Positions 24,705 to 32,101 of a stretch of 64,000 bases of DNA are shown here, in pieces. Both the position numbers and the translations under genes were made by a program. Numbering within the stretch: position 1 is the stretch's first letter; each line of letters starts with the position of its first letter. The stretch is from Trichocoleus desertorum NBK24 (GTDB taxonomy: Bacteria; Cyanobacteriota; Cyanobacteriia; FACHB-46), in NCBI RefSeq assembly GCF_030409055.1, contig NZ_CP116619.1, positions 1 to 64,000 of the forward strand, in the 5' to 3' direction. Below the pieces are notes generated by a model. That model made no database searches. It was not told where the DNA came from and saw nothing but the letters and a program-made list of their open reading frames with translations.

Positions 24705-26054
24705 ATGAAGAACCGTAGCAATCCAGACACCGATCGAGCGCTTCATCTATCGATTATTACGCAGTTCTATCCACCTGATTATGCTGCTACTGGGCAACTT
24801 ATTGAGGAACTGGCGTTCCAATTAGGTCAGCAAGAAATTGAAGTTCAAATCTTTACAGGTCAACCAGGCTACGCATTTCAGCGAAAGTCAGCGCCAGCGG
24901 CTGAAAGTTTAGAAAAAGTATCAATCCGACGATCGCGCACGACACAAATTTGGCCTCAGCGCATCCGGGGCAAAGTCATTAGTGGTTTGTTATTTTGCCT
25001 GCGTTCTGGGGTTCATCTCCTCAAGCATTCTCAGCGAGGTAACGTTCTTTTAGTTACAACAGCACCTCCGTACTTGCCAATTTTAGGTTTGCTAGCGAAC
25101 TTATGCTTTAAGCTGCCTTATATTTGTTTGGTTTATGATCTATATCCTGATGTCGCGATTCAACTCAATGTTGTGTCGCAAAAACACTGGATAGCGCAAC
25201 TTTGGCATGCCATTAATCGAGCTGTTTGGGGGCGATCGCAGCAACTTATTGTATTGAGTCCGACCATGAAGCAGCGGATTGTCAACCGATATCCAGCATT
25301 GGCGGATAAAATTTCGGTGATTCATAGTTGGGCTGATCCTAATACCATTGTTCCGATCGCTAAACAAGATAATTGGTTTGCGACTGAGCATAATTTAACT
25401 GAAAAGTTCACGGTGCTTTATTCTGGCAATGTGGGTCGTTGCCATGATATGGAAACCATCTTAAAAGCAGCAAACCACCTACAAAATGAAGCAATTCAAT
25501 TTGTATTTATTGGGAGTGGAGCGCAATATCAAGCTTGTATCAAGCAAGCTAACAGTTCAGGTCTCAGTAATTGTTTGTTTCTACCTTACCAAGACAAGCA
25601 AACTTTGCCCTACTCTTTGACTGCTTGCGATTTATCCTTGGTGAGCATTAGTCCTGGCATGGAAGGTTTAGTTGCTCCTAGTAAGCTCTATGGTACGCTT
25701 GCCGCTGGACGCCCTGTCGCTATTATTTGCGAACCCCATTCCTATCTACGTCAAATTCTAGCAGCGGCTAACTGTGGTCAAGCTTTCGTGAATGGAGATG
25801 GTCAGGGTTTGGCTCACTTTATTCGCGATCTAGCTCAGAACACTGAGTTAGGCGTACAGTTGGGTGCGGCGGGACGGCGTTATCTCATGAATCACTTTAC
25901 CCCAGAGATCATCGCTACCCAGTACTCCACTGTGATCAAAGCCCAAAACAAAGCTCCGAGTCCCATATCCGTTGAGGCTGATTCAACTTCATCTCCCTAC
26001 TTTCGATTAAGTCGTCCTTGGCTGAGTAGACTAGGGTTCTCTCGGAAAGGATAA
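24705..26054 (+). CDS. Family 4 glycosyltransferase (WcaI-like)
   Basis: 449 residues. The N-terminus ITQFYPPDYAATGQLIEELA is the usual acceptor-side start of GT4 enzymes. The C-terminal Rossmann half has VLYSGNVGRCHDMETILKAA and the donor-binding MEGLVAPSKLYGTLAAGRPV (E-x-x-x-x-P-x-K type). It is retaining, probably membrane-associated, adding a sugar to an exopolysaccharide or lipid-linked repeat unit. It converges on the Wzc-like gene across a strong hairpin, in one block with the Wza-like gene, so a role in exopolysaccharide assembly is likely. The sugar is unknown. Confidence 0.85.
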   Translation: MKNRSNPDTDRALHLSIITQFYPPDYAATGQLIEELAFQLGQQEIEVQIFTGQPGYAFQRKSAPAAESLEKVSIRRSRTTQIWPQRIRGKVISGLLFCLRSGVHLLKHSQRGNVLLVTTAPPYLPILGLLANLCFKLPYICLVYDLYPDVAIQLNVVSQKHWIAQLWHAINRAVWGRSQQLIVLSPTMKQRIVNRYPALADKISVIHSWADPNTIVPIAKQDNWFATEHNLTEKFTVLYSGNVGRCHDMETILKAANHLQNEAIQFVFIGSGAQYQACIKQANSSGLSNCLFLPYQDKQTLPYSLTACDLSLVSISPGMEGLVAPSKLYGTLAAGRPVAIICEPHSYLRQILAAANCGQAFVNGDGQGLAHFIRDLAQNTELGVQLGAAGRRYLMNHFTPEIIATQYSTVIKAQNKAPSPISVEADSTSSPYFRLSRPWLSRLGFSRKG

Positions 26055-26083
26055 AACCAGAAAGAGAATAGCGTGAGATGCTT

Positions 26084-26125
26084 GGGGTATAGCAGTCAGC
26101 ACCCAGGTTAATGCTGCTATACCCC
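26084..26125. terminator. Bidirectional hairpin between convergent genes
   Basis: Perfect 12-bp stem GGGGTATAGCAG/CTGCTATACCCC with an 18-base loop. It lies 30 bp after the glycosyltransferase stop and just past the stop of the Wzc-like gene (26132). No long T-run follows on either strand. Confidence 0.6.
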
Positions 26126-26131
26126 GATGCC

Positions 26132-28474
26132 TTATACCGTAGGAACTTTTAGAGGTACAGAGTCGCGTTTTTGGGTGTAGTAGCGATTGTAGTAATCATA
26201 GGACTGAGTGGTATAGCCCTTAATCCCATTCGCCACAATACCCAGGACAGGGGTGGAAGAAATTTTTAGCCCATCCAGAGCCATCGCTAGAGTGGAGCGA
26301 TCGGTTTTGCCAAGACCAACCACCATGATGATGCCATCAGTATAAGTTGCCAGAATACTACTATCGGCAAGCCCCAGGACGGGAGGCGTATCGTAGATTA
26401 CTAGGTCAAAGCTCTCCTGTAGCTCTGCCATCAAGTTTTGCATCTTTTTGGAAGAGAGTAGCTTGGTAGGATCGGGAGGAATTTGCCCTGCGGTGATGAT
26501 AAAGAGATTTTCATCGGTGGGCGATCGCTGAATCACCTCTTCAGCCGTTACATTGGTAGCAATCAGGTGGCTCAGACCGCGCATGTTGGCTAAACCTAGG
26601 TAAGTATGAACCTGAGGGCGGCGCATATCAGCATCCACCAATAAGACTCGCTGCCCCATTGCCGCTGCTGCTTTTGCCAGTTGTAGTGAGATCGTTGATT
26701 TTCCTTCCGCAGGTACCGCCGATCCAATGACTAAAGAGCGAACGGGTGTATCCGAACCTAATAGACGAACATTGGTATAAAGCGATCGGAAGGACTCTAG
26801 GAAAGGAGAAGCGGTGTAATGGCTAGGACTCGGCGCCGGGAAAGCGCTTAAGTTTTCATCTAATTGGAGTTGCTCTCCAGGCTCAAGCTTTAAATTTTGG
26901 TGTTCTGGGAGCGTAAAGCGAGGAGTTACATCCCCATAGTTAGGCTCTGGCAAGCGTTTTTGAAAAGGAACCACGCCTAGGAGGGGAAGACGAGTCAAGT
27001 CCTTTAGATCGGTAGGTGAGTGGAAAACGTTATCCAGCTTCTCGCTCAGGAGTGCAGCCCCTGTTCCCAAGAGCAAGCCAGCCACAACGCCTAAAGCCAA
27101 GTTGCGAGGCGTATTGGGTGAGATCGGTTGTTGGGGTTCTTGCGGGGCAGAAATCACTTGCCAAGGAATTGCTTTCTGAGCAGCTTCAATTTGTAGCGTT
27201 TCCTTCGTGCCGAGAAAGCGGTTGAGGCTATCGGTGGCGACCTTTAACTCTCGCTGTAAGTCAGTATATTGTCTAGCCAGAGCTGGTACTAGCTCGAAGT
27301 TTTGCTTTAGGTTGCGCTCTACTTCTGCGAGGGCTAGGTTGCGCATTTGTAGAACTTGTACCTGGTTGGCGGTATTGACCAACTGCTTGCTCAGGTCTAA
27401 GGATATGGAGGTTAAGTTGCCATCAGCACCACTCGGTCGCGACTGGTTCCCCAAGACCTTCTGAGACTCTTCATCCAGCAGTGCTTCCAGCTGCTGTTTT
27501 TTGTCCTCCAAGATTTGAATATTTGGGCTAGTTGGCTGAAAACGAGCCAATTCGACCGCTGTTTGAGCTTCTACTTCTTGAATTTGGTTGAGGAGCTGTT
27601 GATAGCGGGGAGATTCACTCAGGGAAGAAGCCGCGATCGCCTCTGCGGGACGGTATCCAACTTGGTTGTATAAGGTAGTGTAAAGTGATTGAGCTTCTAC
27701 CAACTGCGTGCGAGCTTCTTGTTGTTGTTTCTCAACATCACTGATCAGCTCTGATAGTTCATTCCCTCGCGACTCTGGATCAATCAGGCTGTATCTTTGG
27801 CGAAAATCCTCTAGCTGTTTTTGCAGCGTACTCACCCGTTCACGCAGGTTTGGCAGTTGTTCATCAACAAACTGGGTTCCTTGCTGTAAGCTGACTTGTC
27901 GCTGCTGCACCCCATAATTCAGATATAGCGTTGACAAGCCTTCCAAAACATTTTGAACTTTCTTGGGATCGGAGTCGCGATAGCTGATCGACAGAATTTT
28001 TGTGTTGCTGAGCTGGGTAATGGTGAGGTTTTGCACCAAAGAACCATAGCTAAGGCCAGGGTATTGCTTCTGTAACTGCAAGACTATTGGGGCTAATAGT
28101 TCTGGGCTACGCAGCACCTCAATTTGGGTGGCATAGTCAAAGGTTGGTTGCAGAAGGTTCTGATTGTCTTGCAGTATTTTCTGGGACGTTTGCGTATCAG
28201 TAACGGGTTCTACCAGAACTTGAAAGTCCCCTTTGTAAATGGGGGTTCGAGTCCAAGTCCAACCCCAAGTAGTAGCTGTGACTGCGATCGCCACACTTAC
28301 CACGACCAAGGCTCGACGGCGTAAAACTTCTAGGAAATTTTTGAGGTCTAGCTCGTCTTTGGCATAGTAGGGCTGTGGTGCATAATACGTCAGCGGCAGA
28401 GCGTGAGGCTGCATCTCGCCAGTGGGCTGCGGCTGTCCGGGTACTAAAGGATAGGAGTATGGTTCCATCTGCAT
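26132..28474 (-). CDS. Wzc-like polysaccharide co-polymerase with BY-kinase domain
   Basis: 780 residues. Wzz-type N-terminus with a first membrane helix near 57-75 (ALVVVSVAIAVTATTWGW), a long periplasmic coiled coil (about 200-430) and a second helix with the P-x-x-P motif near 475-500 (PQQPISPNTPRNLALGVVAG). Cytoplasmic tyrosine-kinase domain: Walker A AVPAEGKSTISLQLA, Walker A' VLLVDADMRRP and Walker B FDLVIYDTPPVLG. The C-terminal tyrosine cluster YDYYNRYYTQ is where BY-kinases autophosphorylate. It controls chain length and export of exopolysaccharide with the outer-membrane partner encoded 42 bp upstream. The kinase is part of the same chain, as in proteobacterial Wzc. Confidence 0.92.
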   Translation of the reverse strand: MQMEPYSYPLVPGQPQPTGEMQPHALPLTYYAPQPYYAKDELDLKNFLEVLRRRALVVVSVAIAVTATTWGWTWTRTPIYKGDFQVLVEPVTDTQTSQKILQDNQNLLQPTFDYATQIEVLRSPELLAPIVLQLQKQYPGLSYGSLVQNLTITQLSNTKILSISYRDSDPKKVQNVLEGLSTLYLNYGVQQRQVSLQQGTQFVDEQLPNLRERVSTLQKQLEDFRQRYSLIDPESRGNELSELISDVEKQQQEARTQLVEAQSLYTTLYNQVGYRPAEAIAASSLSESPRYQQLLNQIQEVEAQTAVELARFQPTSPNIQILEDKKQQLEALLDEESQKVLGNQSRPSGADGNLTSISLDLSKQLVNTANQVQVLQMRNLALAEVERNLKQNFELVPALARQYTDLQRELKVATDSLNRFLGTKETLQIEAAQKAIPWQVISAPQEPQQPISPNTPRNLALGVVAGLLLGTGAALLSEKLDNVFHSPTDLKDLTRLPLLGVVPFQKRLPEPNYGDVTPRFTLPEHQNLKLEPGEQLQLDENLSAFPAPSPSHYTASPFLESFRSLYTNVRLLGSDTPVRSLVIGSAVPAEGKSTISLQLAKAAAAMGQRVLLVDADMRRPQVHTYLGLANMRGLSHLIATNVTAEEVIQRSPTDENLFIITAGQIPPDPTKLLSSKKMQNLMAELQESFDLVIYDTPPVLGLADSSILATYTDGIIMVVGLGKTDRSTLAMALDGLKISSTPVLGIVANGIKGYTTQSYDYYNRYYTQKRDSVPLKVPTV

Positions 28475-28516
28475 AAGTTGCCTACTATTTAGCCTAGAAG
28501 ATGAGTCAAACGGGGA

Positions 28517-29989
28517 TCAAAGACCAAGAAGCCGTAATAAGCCAAAACCTCCCGTGAGGGGTGAAAGCACAGTGCCGACCGCGTCTGAAAACCCAGAAAT
28601 ACCCGATCGCTTGACAATAATAGTGTCATTGTTCCGTAAAGGGGGATTGTCTTTGTCACTCAACCCCTTGGAGAAATTAATCGCGATTTGCTGTCGGGAC
28701 ACAGTGCCATTAGGATTGAGCCGAATTAGCTCTACCGAGCCTTTTTTCGCTCTGCGGTTAAAGCCTCCTGCTGCCAGTAATCCTTGATTAAGGGGGCTAT
28801 TGGGTGGCACTTCTACCGCACCGGGCTGTACAACTTCACCTACCACATTGACCGTAATTTTGCTGGGTGAAAAACTTGCTGAAGCCAGCTCTGTGACTTC
28901 CGTGGGGGTCATGGCCGTTGCCGTGGGGATCGTGATTGTATCTCCTTCTTGTAGGGGAATATCTTGACGCACATCCCCACCCTGTAACAGCTTCCAGAGA
29001 TCCACATCAATGACTTGATCTGCTCCTGTTTTCGTCATCCGCCGTAATTGAATTTGACGAATATCCGCTGATTGCGTAATGCCTCCTGCCACTTGAATCG
29101 CTCGCGTCAGAGTGGGCATTTGCACTCCTCCACCTGCCTCTGCCTGCCCCTCCATATTTCCTGTTAGGGTATAAGGCCCAGGACGGTTCACTTGTCCTAC
29201 AACGGCAATTCGGAGCGGTTCTGCTTTACTGGCCGCAAAGCTGGCCGCAGCTAATTGATTGGCTTCAGCTAAATTGACAGTTTTTTGCGTCGGGATAAAA
29301 ACTGTATCTCCATCTCGAAGCAGTAGGTCTTGGCGTAAATCCCCAGTTTGCAGAAGTTGCCAAAGATCGACCGTCAAGATTTGCTCGCCACCCATATTCA
29401 GAGGCCGAGCCCGCCGGACTTGTACCTGCCTAGTATCAGCAGCTTGGGTGATTCCTCCCGCCAATTGCACCGCACGGGTGACTGTGGGAACCCCTTGCTC
29501 ACCGCTGGGGGACACCGTATAAGAACCAGGATGGCTGACCTCTCCGGCGATCGCAATCTTGAGGGGTCGTGCGCTCAGCAAGGTCATCGTCACTAGGGGC
29601 CGCTTAATGATCGGGGCGTATTTAGCCGAGAGAATCCCAGAGGCTTGCTTGAGCGTCATGCCTTGGACAGGTACCGTGCCAATCAGGGGTAGGTTTAGAG
29701 AGCCATCGGATAAGACTTGGTGCTCGCCGCTGTACTCTGGAACCTGGAAGATATCTAGACGCACGCGATCGCCCGCTCCCAATTGATAGCCATCCTGGGA
29801 GACATCTATAGCTGGGCTTGATGCGGGGGCTGAGCTTGATGCGGGCAGACTTGCAGGCGCTAAACTGGGAGGTACCACGATAGGCATTTGTGCCCATCCA
29901 GAAGCAGCACTGCCACCTAGGAGCAATAAGCTGGTGAAAGTAATATGGCTAAAGGAAAATCCAAGTTTCTGATTATTCGGTTGACGCAT
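28517..29989 (-). CDS. Wza-like polysaccharide export protein with SLBB domains
   Basis: 490 residues. An N-terminal export segment (about 12-33) ends near ASGWAQ. The Poly_export domain begins at QLGAGDRVRLDIFQVPEYSG, and three SLBB-type units follow: two closely similar ones, each with VxRPGxYT/HPGSYT, TRAxQxAGGIT and RQxQxRR, then a more diverged one (VQPGAVEVPPNSPLNQGLLA). It forms the outer-membrane export channel in Wza-type systems and is encoded directly upstream of the Wzc-like gene as an operon. The repeat pair at about 150-250 and 255-365 looks like a recent internal duplication. Confidence 0.9.
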   Translation of the reverse strand: MRQPNNQKLGFSFSHITFTSLLLLGGSAASGWAQMPIVVPPSLAPASLPASSSAPASSPAIDVSQDGYQLGAGDRVRLDIFQVPEYSGEHQVLSDGSLNLPLIGTVPVQGMTLKQASGILSAKYAPIIKRPLVTMTLLSARPLKIAIAGEVSHPGSYTVSPSGEQGVPTVTRAVQLAGGITQAADTRQVQVRRARPLNMGGEQILTVDLWQLLQTGDLRQDLLLRDGDTVFIPTQKTVNLAEANQLAAASFAASKAEPLRIAVVGQVNRPGPYTLTGNMEGQAEAGGGVQMPTLTRAIQVAGGITQSADIRQIQLRRMTKTGADQVIDVDLWKLLQGGDVRQDIPLQEGDTITIPTATAMTPTEVTELASASFSPSKITVNVVGEVVQPGAVEVPPNSPLNQGLLAAGGFNRRAKKGSVELIRLNPNGTVSRQQIAINFSKGLSDKDNPPLRNNDTIIVKRSGISGFSDAVGTVLSPLTGGFGLLRLLGL

Positions 29990-30320
29990 TAGAAGCCGAC
30001 TGCCCTTTTTTCTTCATGACTGGGTTGAAGTGAACGCACCTGAAATCAAATTTTTGAGTAAATTACCTCGACCCTATTACTTGGTGATGGCAGGGAATTT
30101 GAAAGCATGAAGACTTTTCAATAAACAATGCCATACTTTTGCAAAACAGGCTGAGTTATTTATGAATAGTTCAACTATTTAGTTAGAACAACTATTTAGA
30201 ATGAGTTAAACATCCCAAGCTAATCTTTAGATTTAGCTCACCTATACTCGTTACTAGTTCGGGCGTGTCAACGCAAATCCGGATTACAAACGGTAGTCCC
30301 TGGATCACTGAAAACAGCAA
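29990..30320. other. Intergenic region upstream of the export operon
   Basis: 331 bp without a gene. AT-rich, with repeated AACTATTTAG(T/A) motifs at about 30171-30199 (AACTATTTAGTTAGAACAAC, then TATTTAGAATGAG), which might be a regulator site. It holds the promoter of the Wza/Wzc operon on the minus strand and of the phosphatase on the plus strand. Confidence 0.35.
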
Positions 30321-30908
30321 TTGGGTCAGCATCGAGAAACACAGGTGAGACAAGTATTACGGCAAATTAAATGGCTAATCGAAACCATCCGACTCCAGTG
30401 GCGTAGCTGGCTGCGCGGAAAACCACGGCAGCGATCATCCTACCAGCGCCAAACCCCTTTCAGTTGGGTGATCCCCGGCAAGTTGGCTGTAGGAGGGCTA
30501 CCCCAAGCGGCAGATCACTCCCGGCTAGTTGCAGCCAATATCAAGGTCGTTCTTTCTCTCTGTGCAGAGGTTGAAGGGTGTCTACCAGAAAACATCACAC
30601 AGGATTTCAATTGCCTTCGATTTGTCTTGCCCGACCGTTACTATACGACCCAGTTAGAGGTACCTCAGCTCGCTAAGGCCGTTGAAGTGGTGCATCAGAG
30701 TGTGCAAAACCAGCTCCCTGTCTATGTTCACTGTTTGGCGGGCATTGAGCGATCGCCGACAGTTTGTATTGCCTACCTCTGCCTTTACCAAAATTTAGAA
30801 CTCTGGGAAGCTTTGAACTGGATTAAGCAGGTGCATCCCTCCACTATGCCCAATGAATCGCAGTTACGCGCTCTGCGCGAGTTTCTGCAAGTTCATCAAA
30901 ATTTATAA
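30321..30908 (+). CDS. Dual-specificity protein phosphatase
   Basis: Up to 195 residues; the first start is a TTG at 30321, and a GTG at 30345 is an alternative. The active-site loop VYVHCLAGIERSPTV fits H-C-x5-R-S/T of dual-specificity phosphatases, with the general-acid Asp probably in VLPDRYYT. The first 45 residues are basic and disordered-looking (GKPRQRSSYQRQ). It is placed divergently from the BY-kinase export operon; dephosphorylating the Wzc tyrosine cluster is an attractive role but is inference, since such operons more often use low-molecular-weight phosphatases. Confidence 0.8.
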   Translation: MGQHRETQVRQVLRQIKWLIETIRLQWRSWLRGKPRQRSSYQRQTPFSWVIPGKLAVGGLPQAADHSRLVAANIKVVLSLCAEVEGCLPENITQDFNCLRFVLPDRYYTTQLEVPQLAKAVEVVHQSVQNQLPVYVHCLAGIERSPTVCIAYLCLYQNLELWEALNWIKQVHPSTMPNESQLRALREFLQVHQNL

Positions 30909-31118
30909 TTTCTTTAGAACTTCAATGCTTTGAACAGGGCTGAATCATAGTTCACCAAAATTAACCTTTATTGCGTTTTGGAGAATATGTAGATTTTTCT
31001 AAGCCTCCAGTATTTAGCAAAATTTAGGGAAACTCTACTCCTTTCTGTAGTTCAGCAGCCTGTGCCTTCTAGAGTATCCTGGGCTGGTGAAATGGATCTG
31101 GCATGATGGGGCGTAAGC

Positions 31119-31934
31119 ATGGCTGAGCGAGTACTAGTTGTTGGAGCAACAGGAGGCGTAGGGCAACTAGTAGTGGCAAAGCTGCTAGAAAAATCATTCT
31201 TGGTGCGAGTCCTTAGCCGTAGTGCTCAAAAAGCTCAGCAGATGTTTGGCGATCGCGTTGAGGTAGCAGTCGGAGACATCCGTCAAGCCGAAACGCTCCC
31301 GGCGGCGATGCCAGAGATTACTCACATTATTTGTTGTACCGGAACAACGGCGTTTCCTTCAGCTCGCTGGGACTTTGATCTACCATCCCAGACAGGTCTG
31401 CAACGTTGGCAGCAATGGGGCAAGATTTATTTTGATGCTAACTACCGTAATGCCAACGCTCAGAATAGCCCCGAAAAAGTAGATGCCGAGGGAGTGACCC
31501 ATCTAGTGCAGGCTGCACCTAGGAACTTAAAGCGATTTGTGTTTGTTTCATCCTGTGGCGTGGAGCATAAGGATAAACCACCTTACAACTTATTAAATGC
31601 TTATGGCGTACTGGATGCAAAGCAAAAAGGAGAGCAAGCGATCGCGCAGTCTGGGTTGCCTTACACCATCATTCGGCCTGGACGATTGATTGATGGCCCT
31701 TATACTTCCTATGATCTCAATACCTTGTTGAAAGCTACAACCGGAGGTAAACAAGGAGTGGTGCTTGGGACAGGAGATCAATTATCTGGGCAAACCAGTC
31801 GAATTGATGTCGCCTCTGCCTGTGTCGAGTGCTTAGAGAATCCAGCTACGGCGCGTAAGGTATTTGAAATTGTGAATCAGGGGAAGAGGCCAGCAGATCT
31901 CAATTGGTCGAGCTTGTTCGCTCAAATCGCTTAG
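31119..31934 (+). CDS. Atypical SDR / NAD(P)-binding Rossmann protein
   Basis: 271 residues. Starts with the dinucleotide-binding motif VLVVGATGGVGQLVVAKLLE, then VRVLSRSAQKA and VAVGDIRQ. RFVFVSSCGVEHKDKPPYNL stands where classical SDRs have the catalytic Tyr-Lys, so the enzyme is of the atypical, NmrA-like or plant photosynthesis-associated kind. It ends with SGQTSRIDVASACVECL, as in the thylakoid-associated atypical SDRs. Likely an NADPH-binding factor rather than a classical dehydrogenase; the substrate is unknown. Confidence 0.78.
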   Translation: MAERVLVVGATGGVGQLVVAKLLEKSFLVRVLSRSAQKAQQMFGDRVEVAVGDIRQAETLPAAMPEITHIICCTGTTAFPSARWDFDLPSQTGLQRWQQWGKIYFDANYRNANAQNSPEKVDAEGVTHLVQAAPRNLKRFVFVSSCGVEHKDKPPYNLLNAYGVLDAKQKGEQAIAQSGLPYTIIRPGRLIDGPYTSYDLNTLLKATTGGKQGVVLGTGDQLSGQTSRIDVASACVECLENPATARKVFEIVNQGKRPADLNWSSLFAQIA

Positions 31935-32101
31935 AGTAGAGCATTTGAGGCAAGTCACCTCGCGGAGAAAAATCAAGGCAGCAAGAAATAACCAATTTAC
32001 AAGAGTTATTTTTGGCGCATCTTAGATGTTGCGAAAATTGAGGGAACTCTAAAGGGAACTCTAAGTGTAACAACCCTTGAATTCTGAGTTGAACCGTGAC
32101 T

